The notes: a model not told the origin generated them from the sequence alone. 64,000 bases of DNA from Ahaetulla prasina (GCF_028640845.1 NC_080548.1:7062314-7126313); one strand, 5' to 3'; positions 9,285 to 21,986 are shown, counted from the stretch's first letter. Numbers and translations: made by a program.

Positions 9285-9745
9285 ACCTTGCTGGAGGCTC
9301 AAACATTCGAAGAATGGTTACAGGAATTAGGTATGTCTATTCTATGGGGGGGAAAGGACTAGGGGAGACATGATAGCAATGTTCTAGTATTTGAGTGGCT
9401 TCTACAAAGACGAGAGGGTCAAACTATTTTCCAAAGCACCAAAAGGCAAGATGAGAAACAATGGTTGGAAACTAACCAAGGAGAGAAGCAATCTAGAACT
9501 AAGGAGACATTTCCTAATGGTGAGAGCTATCAACAATGGAACAACTCACCCTTAGAAGTTCTGGGTACTCTATCACTGGAGGTTTTCAAAGAGAACCTTT
9601 ATCTTTATTAAATTGTATAATATTTAATAGTTTCCTGATGGGGTAGATATATTTCTGAAATTATCAGAAATGGTCTCCTGCTCGAGCAGGAGATTGGACT
9701 AGAAGACCTCCAAGGTCCCTTCCAACTCTATTATTCCATGTTTTA
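9285..9745 (+). mobile_element. CR1 LINE 3' fragment, plus strand
   Basis: Broken frames read CR1 C-terminal motifs (FEEWLQELGMS, RREGQTIFQS) and end with the CR1 phrases GGAGATTGGACTAGAAGACC and CCTTCCAACTCTATTATTCC. It is not coding. Confidence 0.8.
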
Positions 9746-9759
9746 TGTCCACCTTCCCT

Positions 9760-10362
9760 TGAGATTTATTAAAAATATAGGATGCTAGAAAGACTGCCGA
9801 AAGCTGTAGAATACAAAAGAGAGATCTGGCCACGTTGGTAAAGACGTCTTACAACTAAATCATTGAAATTCATTGAAATTCATTCTCCTTTGGGGAAAAG
9901 AAATCAAATTCATTTTCATCAAATTGAATGGAAACGGGTAAGAATAAAATGCAGGATATTTACTCATCATGCTAATTCAGTTCCTAAACAAAACATGACA
10001 GGATTTTTGTTTGAAAATTACTCAGTAATTTCCAATTTAGTTCTCACCCAACATTCTCCCAGTCAGTGCCTATATGTTCAGAACAAGCAGACACACACAA
10101 TTCAGATCAGCCAGCAAATACATAGCTCTCTGTTTATTTCTTACACATCAGCCTTTGTTTATTCAAGCCTTAACCCTTTTATTTCCACAACAGCAATAGA
10201 ATAGGATAGAAAGTAGTATACTAGATGATCCCTCCCCTGTTGTGTATCATGAAGGAACCAATTTGGTGATAGTGATAATATATTCAATATTTTTTTTCTT
10301 TTTAATTTTTGACGACACAAAAGCAAAACTGAGATTACTTTGGGGCAGAGATTTACCATATA
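9760..10362. other. No gene or element recognised
   Basis: AT-rich sequence without splice-flanked exons or element termini that I recognise. A T-rich run is at 10285-10315. Confidence 0.4.
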
Positions 10363-10790
10363 CAGACAGTTCTCAACTTACAAGTGGCTGTTTATTGACT
10401 GTACAAATTATGATTGATCTGAAAGAGGGGATTTGCAGCCCAGATTTGAAATTCTGAGAGTCATGCCCTCCATGGTCAAGTGATTGAACTTAGCAGCACA
10501 ACTGCATTTACAACCATTTTCACATGGCCCTTTACAATGGTTTTGCTAAAAACTGGCACTTATTTCTAGGTTTTGGCAAAACTGCACCCATAGTGAACCA
10601 TTGCTTTGCTTAATGACCATGGCATTTGTTTAATGACCATGGCACTTTACAACAGCCATGTTCACCTAACAACTGCCGCAAAAAGGGGTCATAAAATCAG
10701 GTGTCCTCACATGATGACTTACTCTACAACCATCATGACTTATAACCATAATTGCCAGGCTGAATTATGATTGTAGGCCAAGGACCACGT
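10363..10790. mobile_element. Squamate MITE (CAGGTAGTCCTC type), diverged
   Basis: It starts ACAGACAGTTCTCAACTTAC and contains the repeated TTAATGACCATGGCA and ACAACTGCC phrases of the family. The right end near 10770-10790 is degraded (TGTAGGCCAAGGACCACG). Confidence 0.5.
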
Positions 10791-11154
10791 TACCAAGATT
10801 CAGACAAGGGAACTGAACCGGCAACATAGATCTGATCTTTCAGCTCTTTTGCTTATCTTTGCTATGTCTGTTCCGACGTGCTATGTCTGTCCATGCCATC
10901 TTGCTCTAATCAAGAAGCTACCCACTGAGGATGACTCCTGTGGAGCCCTTGTGACACTGCTTAATTTCCCATGCAAACTGAACCAGCAACCTCTCCAAAT
11001 ACTGCACATACTGCACACCCAACAAAACTCCTTGTCTGTCCTTTCATAAGGAGAAGTCAACACACTCAGGGATTTCCTCAAGGCTGAAAAATGTATCTTA
11101 GGGCAATGTCAATTCCTGCAGTTTTCTTGGCAAGGTTTTTCTGAAATGGTTAGG

Positions 11155-11285
11155 TATTGCCTTCTTCCTAGGGCTGAGAAGGGAGGGACTGGCTCAAGGT
11201 CACTCAGCTGGCTTTGTGGCTAAACCAGGACTAAAATTCATGATCTGTTTCCAGGCTGGTGCCTTCACCACTAGGCCAAACTGAC
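11155..11285 (-). mobile_element. tRNA-derived SINE fragment (Sauria-SINE-like), minus strand
   Basis: The minus strand reads GGTCAGTTTGGCCTAGTGGT, then a B-box-like region and CCAGCTGAGTGACCTTGAGC. This matches the head of the SINE at 45994-46350. Only the 5' half is present. Confidence 0.6.
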
Positions 11286-11383
11286 CAATTGCACCCCAAA
11301 TTTCGCATAATTCCAAGTCTGTGAGCTTGGAAAAAAGAGATAACTAGGATCCCATAACAGCGTACCTAGTTTTATTATTATTA

Positions 11384-11751
11384 CAAGTAATCCTCGACTT
11401 ACGACCACAATTCAGCCAAGTTATGTTGCTAATGGAGTTTTTATGACCATTCCAGACACATTTTTTAAAATAAATCACTGCAGTTGTTAAGTTAGTAACA
11501 TGATTCTAAAGTGAATCTGGCTTCCCCATTGACTTTGCTTGTCAGAAGGTCGCAAAAAGTGATCACATGACCCCAGGATGTTACAACTGTCATAAATATG
11601 AACCAGTTGCCAAGCATCCAAATTTTGATCATGTGACCTTAGGGATGCTACAATGGTCATAAGTGTGAAAAATGGTCATTAGTCGCTTTTTTCAGTGCCA
11701 TTGTAACTTCAAACGGTCACTAACTGAACTATTGTAAGTCAAGGATACCTG
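11384..11751. mobile_element. Squamate MITE (CAGGTAGTCCTC type), full length, 368 bp
   Basis: The left end CAAGTAATCCTCGACTTAC and right end GTAAGTCAAGGATACCTG are inverted repeats. The dinucleotide TA lies immediately outside both ends (11382-11383 and 11752-11753), as expected for a Tc1/mariner-type target. However, the locality is (TTA)-rich, so chance is possible. Confidence 0.7.
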
Positions 11752-12009
11752 TATTATCATTATCATTATCATTTCCTATCTGCTCAACACCCAACATTCT
11801 CTGGATGGCTTACAGCTGTTATTTCTCAATTTCAGCAAGATACGTAGACTTCATCTCCTACATTACTCCAGCCAACTGGGATGGACTTTGATTCTGAGAC
11901 TTGGTTGCTGAGTTTAAGAAATCCTGGCTTATTCCTTCAAGGGCCTCAAGACCTAGTTGCTTTTTCTCTGAATTTATAGTCACTTTCCCCCGCGAAACTG
12001 TAGTAACTG

Positions 12010-12545
12010 TGAGAGGGATATTGGAGTCCTAGTGGACAACCATTTAAATATGAGCCAGCAGTGTGCAGCAGCTGCCAAAAAAGCCAACACAGTTTAGGCT
12101 GCATAAACAGAGGGAGAGAATCAAGATCATGTGAAGTGTTAATACCACTTTATAATGCCTTCATAAGGCCGCACTTGGAATACTGCATTCAGTTTTGGTC
12201 ACCACGGTGTAAAAAAGATGTGGAGACTCTAGAAAGAGTGCAGAGAAGAGCAACGAAGATGATTAGGGGACTGGAGGCTAAAACATATGAAGAATGGTTG
12301 CAGGAACTCGGTATGCCTAGTTTAATAAAAAGAAGGCGTAGGGGTGACATGATAGCAGTGTTCCAGTATCTCAGGGGCTGCCACAAAGAAGAGGGAGTTA
12401 AGCTATTCTCCAAAGCACCTGAGGGCAAGATAAGAAGCAATGGGTGGAAACTAATCAAGGAGAGAAGCAACTTAGAACTAAGGAGACATTTCCTGACAGT
12501 GAGAACAATTAATAAGTGGATCAACTTGCCTCCAGAAGAGGCAGA
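12010..12545 (+). pseudogene. CR1 LINE C-terminal ORF fragment
   Basis: An open frame (12061-12588) with classic CR1 C-terminal motifs: FIRPHLEYCIQFWSP, ERVQRRATKMIRGLE, YEEWLQELGMPSLIKRRRRG and LRRHFLTVRTINKW. The region follows the RT domain in CR1 ORF2. Upstream sequence (12010-12060) matches CR1 in other frames. The 3' UTR is missing, and the frame runs into an unrelated repeat near 12545. Confidence 0.88.
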
Positions 12546-13080
12546 ACCAAACCAGACAGTTACAGAGGTGCAGACGACAGACTCATGATGGCTAATTGGA
12601 AAGAAAGTTGGTTTATTGATGGAAGCAGAATCACTAACCACATGTGATTCTGGGACAGCTGACAAAATGGTGTTTAGAGTGGGTGGGTTTTTATACCTTC
12701 TGGATTCCTATGGGGCCACGGCTGGCTCTATAAGCAAAAGGGGAAATGCAAATCCTAGGTATTTGTCCGAGCTAATTTTGTCAACCTTTGGCTTGATTGT
12801 GTTGCTTATTGTGTTCCTTATCTGAAGTTTCTTGCCTGAGTCAGTCTTTCTGAACCAATTACCAAATCTGTATTTCTATAAACTGGCTCCTCAGTTTCTG
12901 CTTGGGGAAGGGAAACTGTGGCTGGTTTCTCCATCAAGATTTTTCCCCATTTCTCCTTTAGGGGAAATATTTTATCCTGCCTTTTTAATATTCCCCCAAA
13001 TATTTCATTTTTCTAGGATTTGGGGGGGGGGGGCTTCCCACAAAGTATTGATAAACCCAGAACGTGAATAATTAAATATA
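12546..13080. repeat. Unassigned dispersed repeat, related to 56895-57150
   Basis: The phrases GGCTAATTGGAAAGAAAG and GGTTTATTGATGG recur as GGCTGATTGGAAAGATGG and TTTATTGATGG at 56927-56955, followed by a similar TTTATACC stretch. The pattern resembles an LTR read in antisense. Ends were not found. A run of 10 G lies near 13022. Confidence 0.35.
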
Positions 13081-13317
13081 TTAAAGAGGGTAGATGCCAC
13101 TCATCAGCTCCTGATTGGAGCACAACTGGTGATTTGGGATCTGCCTACCTTACAGGGCTGGTGTGAACGTGAGCGGAATAACACCACACATTCAGCCAGG
13201 CCGCTGCTTCTGGAGTTCTTAAATGCGAACCAGAACAGAAAAACAACACATGAACGATTGGAAAGCTGTGGGCTGCCCTGCAATCACACTGAGCAATCTC
13301 CAACTGGATCACTTAGG

Positions 13318-13447
13318 GAAGAAGGATTCAAACTTGGCATCTTTAAGACTTGTGGACCAACTCCTGTCCAAGTCAGCTATGCTGGCTGGAGAATTCTGGG
13401 AATTGAAGTCCACAAATCTTAAAGCTGCCAAGTTTGAAGACCTCTGA
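13318..13447. mobile_element. Foldback MITE just upstream of PEF1
   Basis: Two imperfect complementary arms (CAAACTTGGCATCTTTAAGA .. and .. TCTTAAAGCTGCCAAGTTTG) meet near TATGCTGGC. The arms share the core GTGGACTTCAACTCCCAGAA or its complement with the other foldback copies. No coding capacity. Confidence 0.65.
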
Positions 13448-13479
13448 CGCGGGGGGATGGTTTTGGGGGGAAGGAGGTG

Positions 13480-13702
13480 AAAAACAAAACAAAAAAATCC
13501 CCCATTTTGCCCTTTTATAGCGTTGGCGCTCCCGAAGTCCCGCCCACCGTGGTGAGTGACAGCTGATCCGCCCACGTTCGTGCGCCACGCGAGGGTCCTC
13601 TCGTCCAATCAACTAGAACCGGGGGTGGAGGGGCGGAGAGAAAGATTCCCCTTTCTCTCCGCCCCTCCAGGGCGTTACTGCGCGACAAAGAAGGAAGATT
13701 CC
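13480..13702 (+). promoter_or_regulatory. PEF1: PEF1 CpG-rich, TATA-less promoter and 5' UTR
   Basis: GC and CpG content rise sharply from about 13500 to 13960, against an AT-rich background. GC boxes are at about 13630-13638 (GGGGCGGAG) and 13658-13668 (TCCGCCCCTCC). A CCAAT-type CCAATCAAC is near 13605, and CCCGCCCACC is near 13540. No TATA box lies in a useful place. The transcription start cannot be fixed by eye. Confidence 0.7.
13627..13668. promoter_or_regulatory. Perfect 18-bp inverted repeat with opposed GC boxes
   Basis: The left arm GGAGGGGCGGAGAGAAAG (13627-13644) and right arm CTTTCTCTCCGCCCCTCC (13651-13668) are exact complements around a 6-base loop. The repeat lies 34 bp upstream of the PEF1 ATG. 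It could be a paired Sp1-type site or an RNA hairpin in the 5' UTR. Confidence 0.85.
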
Positions 13703-13729
13703 ATGGCGGCCAGTTACCCGTATGGACAG
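13703..13729 (+). CDS. PEF1: PEF1 exon 1 (coding part)
   Basis: It encodes MAASYPYGQ, with the ATG in a GATTCCATGG context. The donor is CAG|GTGAGG at 13730, phase 0. This short N-terminal peptide before the Gly-rich exon matches the known peflin start. Confidence 0.93.
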
Positions 13730-16700
13730 GTGAGGCGGCGGGCACGCACGCGCGCGAAAAGAGGCGTCAAGCTCACCCCGCCGCGGTGGCTGACGGGAGC
13801 CCCCGTAACTGAAGCGAGGTTGAGTGGGCTCTCTATTGGAAGGGGCTGGAAGTTGCCTAGGCAACCTGAAAAGGTGGGGGTGGGGGGAGAGCAGAGAGGA
13901 TAATAGGCAGCGGCAAGAAAACGAATCACTCTTTTCAGTGACGCAGTGACGTCACGGCCAGGTCAATGGAGTACTGTAGCGATGTCGTGGGGGGTATTGG
14001 AGGGATGGAGGGGAAGAAAAGAAGCTCCCCAAAGCAAGGTTAGGAAGTGTTTTCATTGGGTGGGGAATTCTGGGAGTTGAAGTCCCCTCCTACTGGCTGG
14101 AGCATTCTGGGAATTGAAGTCCGCCCATCTTAACAGTTGCTGAGGGTGAGTGACACTCTCTTGGGGAGCCGGTCAGTTAGTTAATGCTCAGGATGTTGTG
14201 CGAAGCACTGAAGGTAGGTTGCTATTTCAGCAAGAATGGGAAACAGGTGGTGTGAGGACAGCCCCGGATGGCTTTTCTGTAAGGTGACCAAACTTTTGCA
14301 TTCTGCCTCTTCCCACCATTCTTGGATGGCTCACATGAAACACAATGGAGTGACTATGAAAGGCTCATAAAATCAGACTTTTAAAATGGATAAAAACCAG
14401 GGATTTAACCACCTGGAGGTTCTGCTGTCCTGAAAGCAAGATTGGTGACAGCTTGGTGCCTCAGAAGCACATTGACTCTTACTTGTGTTCTATTATTTTT
14501 CATTTTCACTTTGTGTTACTATAGGCTATCGACCAGCAATAGACATACAAAATATAATATAATATAATATAATATATAATATATAATATAATATGACATT
14601 ATTATTAATATTAATATCCCCATTAAGAAAATACATGATCTCAAAACATGAGGGTCGCTCGCTAATTTACATGCGTGGAGAGTCGATACATTTGTGAATA
14701 ATATAGTTTTCCAAAAATTGTTATAGGTGTCTCCAAAAATTGACACAAGTTGACAGCTAAAATTCTGTAACTAATTTTTTTCTTGTGGACATTGCAGCGA
14801 CAAGGGTTGCTAATGCAAGTCATATAAATTGAACGGAATTGAATAAATAAAATACTTCAAAATAAATCCATAAAGTACTTTGGCAATCTGACTCCTGCGT
14901 AAGGACTCAGGGGAGGGCAGAGGCTGCATTTAAGATTGAAGAGAAGGGTTGTGACTGGCAGAGGTTTTCTTGCAGAGAAGAGAGAAGTGCATTCATTAAA
15001 ATCTTGTCTCTTACCCAGCTGTGCCTAAGCCCTGCTCCTTTACTTGCATTTTGCAATGAATCAGAATTTTCAAAAATTGTTATCTACCTGTGGGGTTCAG
15101 AATAATAGAAAAACAGAGTTGGAAGGGACCTTGAAGGTCTTCTAGTCCAACCCTCTGCTTCCATTAAGCCAGAATTGCATGGCTTATTGCAATATGTGAA
15201 TCCAGCCTTTTTTTGACCCCATCCTGTATCTGTTCTGGTAATTTTATCTTTCCTAATTAAATTCCATTCCAAGTATAACAAAATGGATTCAGATGTCTCC
15301 CTTGATTACCTGGACCTTGCGGCCAAATTATTAATTGAGTCATCCACTCTGTCAGGAAATTGACTTATCAGTGCATGACTGAAATCAGTCAGCAAAGTTT
15401 TCTGAGATACAGCCACAAAGGTGGCCGGAAGCTTTCTTGCACCATTTCTTTCTTGCACCATGTGGAGAAAAAAAATCATCGGGTTGTATTGGAGGCCAAA
15501 GCCACCACTTCATTCTGGTATTGGAATATTGGATTATTGAATATTGAGCTTTAAGACTTCATTATTGGCTTGCAATCAGGAAGGAATAATCTTGCCTTCT
15601 GTTCCTCAATAATAATAATAATATAATATAATATAGTATAATAATGTTGTTGTTAGTTGCGTCCGACCCATTGTGACCCCATGGACAACGTTCCTCCAGG
15701 CCTCCCTGTCCTCTACCATCCCCTGGAGTCCATTTAAACTCATGCCTACTGCTTCAGTGACTCCATCCAGCCACCTCATTCTCTGCCATCCCCTTCTTCT
15801 TTTGCCCTCAATCTTTCCCAGCATTAGGCTCTTTCCAGTGAATCCTTCCTTCTCATTAGGTGGCCAAAGTATTTCAGTTTCATCTTTAGGATCTGGCCTT
15901 TTAAAGAGCAGTCAGGGTTGATCTCCTCTGGTACTGACTTATTTATTCACCTTGAAGTCCAAGGGACTTGCAGGAGTCTTCTCCAGCACCAGAGTTCAAA
16001 GGCCTCAATTCTTCGGCGCTCAGCCTTTCTTATGGTCCAACTTTCACAGCCAATATAATAATAATAACTAATAATAATAATAACTTGGAACACAACATGC
16101 CAGATATCCCAGTTGTTGAAAACCGAAACGTACAATTTATTGACATGGCGGTACCAAGAGATGCCAGAGTTGAAGAAAAAGAACTGGAAAAATAATGAAA
16201 TATCGCAGTCTGGCCATCGAAACTACACGGCTATGGATGACACATGTAACAGTGATATCCATTGTCATCGGAGCACTTGGTACCATGTCCAAGAATTTTA
16301 TAAGATACATCAACAAATTGCAGCTTCCTGCAATAACACCAGTAGAACTGCAAAAAACTGTGCTACTTGGAACATCATATATCTTAAGAAGGTACTTGGT
16401 TGATACCTAGGACGCTGGCAGCAACCTGTATCAACCATCAGCATTTTTGAATATTTAGTTGACTGAGTTTCATGTGTAATGAATAAAGTAAATAATAATA
16501 ATAACAACAACAACAACAGTTAACCAAACAGTTTAGCCTTGGGGTTGATAAATTGCTAAGATAAACCTTTCTCCTCTGGGTTAGTTGTGTTTGGGTTTAA
16601 TAACTGGTATTTTCATGACACATTAAACTCATGCTCTGACCTATGTTAGCATGTTGTGTGAACAAGACGTCTTCTGGGAAAAGAAATGCTTTTTGTTGTT

Positions 16701-19700
16701 TAGTGAAGTTAAATACAACAACAACAACAGTTAACCAAACAGTTAGTTTAGCCTTGGGGTTGATAAATTGCTAAGATAAACCTTTTCCTCTGGGTTAGTT
16801 GTGTTTGGGTTTAATAACTGGTATTTTCATGACACATTAAACTCATGCTCTGACCTATGTTAGCATGTTGTGTGAACAAGACGTCTTCTGGGAGAGGAAA
16901 TGCTCTTTGTTGTTTAGTGAAGTTAAATACATGGTTGCTCAGAGTTGAAGCTCAAAGCCAAGGATATTTTAAATATACATTAGTATACTTGACTTAAGAA
17001 TCAAAATTATCGTAGACTATTTCCAAGACACTGTTACAAGAGTTACAAGGTGCAAAGTATTGTATAAAAATTAAGATTGAGGATTTGCCATCTTATAGGC
17101 CTATTTCATTTCTTAAAAGACCATTAGCTCTATATACTAAATTGTCAGCTAATCGATAAAATGATTATTGGAAAAATATGGATCAATGTGGCTTTATCCC
17201 AAATTGAAATATATCTATCACACCAGGAAACTATTAAATATTATACAACCTAATAAAATTAATAAGTCTTCCCTAGCCGCTTCTTGAGATATATTTAAAG
17301 CTTTTTGATTCTCCTGAAATATAATTTTAAAATAAATATTAATTAAAATCAAACTTGGAGTTGGTATTTGTAAGATAATTGAAAATATTTATGGGCCAAC
17401 TGAAGTTCAGACAATCCAAGTTGCTGTCAAAAGAGTATCTTATCCTGATTTCTTAGCCTGGCAACCAGTTCAGAGATTGAACCTTCAACAGGTGAAATGT
17501 CTGTTTTATAGCTGCACTTGTATTTTTCTACCCCAAAAAAAATAATTTCTCTTTTCTTCTGGAGTAAGAAGAGTTGAAGACTTCACCAACAGTAAAAAGT
17601 AGTGCTTCAGCTCTGTTTACCCTGATAACTTGATGAGGAGTTGGCGGAGGTGGGTGGGTGTCAGGGGAGATCAAAACAGCAAGGATGCCATTGTGCGAAT
17701 GATGTGAATCATGTAAGGGGTATATTTTCCACCGTGACTACTTATTTATTTATATCACCAATTTCTATGAATGGAGTGCCAGCTGTTCACAGCTTAGAGT
17801 ATACCTTTTGTAAGGAGATAGGGTGGAATAAGCACCATTTCATAACCACGGAAGTTATGAAGAAGGGAAAAGGACCATTTCACAACAAGGAAGTGAGAAA
17901 CATAGGCCCTGTTCTGATTCATTGTCTGCTTTTTTACAGTTCATTCCTTCTTTCGTTCCTTGACAGGGCTTCCCTGGGACTACAGGACAGGCTCCAGGAG
18001 CTCCTCAAGGCGGCTATCCTGGTGGACAGTATGGAGGCGGACTGCCTCCTGGGGGACCGTATGGGGGCCCAGCACCTGGAGGCCCATATGGACAACCCCC
18101 CAGTGGAGGACCATATGGATATCCTTCCTCTGGTCCTCCAGGTGGAATGTATGGGGGTGGCCCAGTCCCAGGAGGGTCATATGGACAGCCTGCTAATCTC
18201 TATGGTGCACCCCAACCTGCAGCCTATGGAGCAGGTGGTCCTGGAGGTGAGTGGTAGGATGCTTGTTTCAGTTCAGTTGTCATGACGTGATGGAAGCTAT
18301 TCATTGTTGAACCAGGGTATACTGGAATTGCTCTACTGGCCATCCTTTCTCCCCCCACCCCCATCATTTGCAATATTGACCCCCTTTTTTTTAGCAAGCA
18401 AACATTTCAAATCAAGTCTGTTATCAGGTTTTCCTCTCTAAGAACCGGTTAATCGTGATGCTCAAATTTGCATTTTTCCACTGCAGTGTTTTGCCACCCT
18501 TCTAGAAAAACTTATTACCAGATCTGGAATTTCAAGTTATAATGTGAAATGTGTTGTGTCATTAGTTGGTTTGTTCTTACTTGGGAGCATTTCTCAGCTA
18601 CAGTAGTTTCTGGTGCTGATCAAGAGCTACAAATATGTAGACAGCTGAGAAACTTTTAGAAAACTGGAATTTCAATTCTCCCTGAACATATAAACCACAA
18701 GCCTCCAGTGTGACAGATTGTGACCCAAGTAGCATTTTTTCTGGACTAGTGACATTTTGCAAGCGTTGGAATACAGTAGCGCCTACATTTTGCAGATCTT
18801 TTGAACGCCTTTGAGCTAAAACCATCTCCCAAAGGAGGCAAGCTTGTCTAACTCCAGAGCTACCTTGGCTACACATTAAGGAACGAGCCATGTGTCTGTG
18901 ACATCTCTCACTTTACGAACTGGTTCTGCAGCTGCAGCAGTTGGTGCCTGTTTTGTATTGCAGAATTGGAGAAACGGTCCGTAATTTGAATTATTCATCT
19001 CCATTTAGACCAGGGGTTCGGAAAGGCATTCCTATTGCATTATTTAAGGTTCTGAGGTGAGAACTGGAAAGTCCCAAAGTTCCCTTCCTGAGGAGACAGA
19101 CATAAAACTTTGCTGCTGTGCAGAAGCCTCCTAAACACAGCAGCATTTGCATCCTGCTGAAGCAACATGCCTTCTCCATTTGAGCCTTGAGCATTACAAA
19201 TCATTGGAAAGTACTCATTTATTTCCCTTCTGCTTTCTTCTCTAGGGCTCGCATTTAACATATCCACCCTATCTTTTTTTTTTTTTTTTTAGGGGGGGGT
19301 TTGACTCAACAAATGAGTAGAAGGTTTGAGTCTCATCTTACCTTCTCCATTTGTCAGAAGCTTGCTTGATGTTTCCTGTCAATGTTGATGAGTACTTGGC
19401 ATGCTCTAGGGGGAACCAGAAGCCCCCGTTCAATTCTGGAGCTGACCAGAAGTCCGGTTTCCCCTTCATCATAGTCGCCTCCTAGCGTGGCGTTCTTTTT
19501 CCTTTGCTGACAGGAATTCCGGTTTCCCCACCAGAGAGTCTCCTAGCACGGCATCCTTTTTCCTCTACCTGTCCTAACCAAAAGCCCTATCAATTGTGGA
19601 GCCGACCAGCAAAAGGGAGCTGCAGTAGAGGGATGAAAGAGCCACGTGCGGTTCCAGAGCCCTGCTCTAGTCAAAGGCTCTGCCGTTCTCTGTATATGTT

Positions 19701-21929
19701 CTTTATATCATGTTCTTTCTCACACAGGGCATGTTCCCCCTGGGGTGGACCCAGAAGCTTTCTCTTGGTTCCAAAGTGTAGATGCTGACCACAGTGGATA
19801 CATCACAACCAAGGAGCTCAAGCAGGCCCTTGTCAACTCCAATTGGTCTGCTTTCAGCGATGATACTTGCTTGATGATGATGAGTAAGTTCAGGGTAAAA
19901 GAATTTATAGTCAGCATGGTGAAAAGTGTGTGGAGGCCCTGTAATACTGTAGATCTGATTCCCCATCAGAGTCTCTAAAGCTAGTCTCTACTAGGATGTG
20001 GCTGTCAGAAGATCCAATACATCCACACAACAGTTCAGAAAGATTCCACACAATATTTTCTTAAAAGGTGTTTGCATTTGAATGTGAACAAAATAGAATC
20101 TGTTGCTTCCCTTATATTTGCATTTTCTTGAATCAATATGATATATCTTTATTTTGTACCCAGGCTAGATTTTCCCACTAAATTAACCTTTATTATTATC
20201 GAAGCATTAAGAGTGTGAGGTACAAAGAATATAAAAACATAGAATACAAAAAATTACATTAAACACTAAAAATTATAAAAATAAACTCTAAAAATCTAAT
20301 TCAAAGAGGGATAGTATGTGAGAACAACAGGGAGGTGTAAAATCATCATGTGTGCCTTGGGTATTTATGCAGTAATGGTGAAATGGACTTAATACAAACG
20401 TCTCTATAATGTAGGCACTGGAGAAGTCTTTTCAAGATATCATTGTGAAGAAGTTAAGCTGCTGATCTACTTACTTATCCCACTTGAAATAGGAAGAGAT
20501 AATTGAAGCCATCAAAGTTGATCCCCTTTGGTGCACAAATGCAAATTAAAGCATTTCCAAACAGCAGCAACCCAGCTTCTTTTTCTGGACAAATCCAAGA
20601 AAGGAGTTCTATGCTCCTGTAGGCCTTTACTCCCATTGGCTGAACATTCTTACTCAGGTTCTGCAAGCTGGCTTAAATTTAGCTCAAGGAAGAGCTTCAT
20701 GCTATGGAGGCAACCCGATTTTCTTCGTTGAAGCAGAGAAACAACCTGCTGTGTCTCAGGGCAGCATCTCACCTTGCCTCAGAGTTTTCCCTACATGCCT
20801 CACCTTTGTCACTTGTGAAAGCTGGGAGAGTCTTTTGATCAGACTTAATTGCTGGAGAAGATTCTGGATTGGGCAAGTGCTGCTGGAGAAGACTGCAAGG
20901 AGACCCCAGACTTCTCCAACAGAAGGAAGCTTCTTTAGATGGGCAGAAGGTCCTTCCAGCTGTTGCAAGAGCCAGAGGCTGATAAGCAGCTGCAAAATAA
21001 AGCAACATGATTATTTCTCTCCACTTTTAAAGGAGTCACTTTGCTTCACGAAGCTATTTCAAGGGAAATTTCACTCAATTTTTCATCAAAGCAAACCCCC
21101 TCTTTGAAGATTTGCACAACTCTTGCTCTTACCATTAGGGCATTCCCCCCCCCCTTAGCATTCAACCAGAAATCGCCTTCCTGTCATTTATAACCATTCT
21201 GTGTCTACACACTGGGATGACAGAATAAGCTTTGTAGAGCTTTGTTCTTTGTCTAAACCTTTTCTCCTCGGGTGTTTGAAGATTGTTCTCTTATCTCTGT
21301 CCATCATCTTTTCCTAAGGCTAAAGTTTCCAGCTCCTTCAATTCTCTCCTCCTTTGGAAGATCTCAAAGCTGGAGATCCATGAAATAGTAAAAGAAACAA
21401 ATGTTATAGGCTGCTTTGCGTGTAATAGAAAAAAGAGCAGGATAATAATATAATGAAGTGACTCAAACATCATGAAATGCTAAAGATAATTATAAACATA
21501 ATTATGCTTGAATTTCATGGATTTTGATGCTTCCCTCCCTCAAAGGAGCTGCTCCTTTCAACAGCGCATTTTTCTTTCCCTATGTAAACAAGGGAGAACT
21601 GGTGGTTTTCTCCACTCTTATTCCATGGTTAGTCATTTGAAACCCAAATAGGAGCTACAGGTCTGCATGCATATATATCTTCCTCAATTCTAAACCAGTA
21701 AATTGGGTTAAAGGACAAAGAAAGCTTCTTAAAGATAGTTCACCATTGCCTTTGGCATGTTTCAGATCATGAAATCAATTTCCTAATTTCAGACAAGTCT
21801 TCTTTCTCCTGCTATCTTAACTGAAAAACAGATGGCATTCTAAGGAACAGGATAAATTTAGTGACAGAAGATGTTCTTAAATAGGTTCAAATGGTATGCT
21901 AGTACTTTTATATACATTATACATATACA

Positions 21930-21986
<57 letters not shown>

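Larger units (their letters stand above)
13730..17966 (+). other. PEF1: PEF1 intron 1 (4.2 kb), repeat-rich
   Basis: It holds partial foldback-MITE arms (about 14062-14135), an AATAT-rich tract (14546-14600), a CR1 fragment, BovB, an R4/Dong-like piece, a 212-bp tandem duplication and an L1-like remnant. The stretches 14140-15090 and 15290-15600 show nothing recognisable. The donor is GTGAGG and the acceptor is TTGACAG. Confidence 0.85.

Noticed and set aside
13556..13929. Several overlapping ORFs on both strands around the PEF1 promoter
   Set aside because: They come from the CpG-rich composition. Only the ATG at 13703 joins in frame to exon 2.
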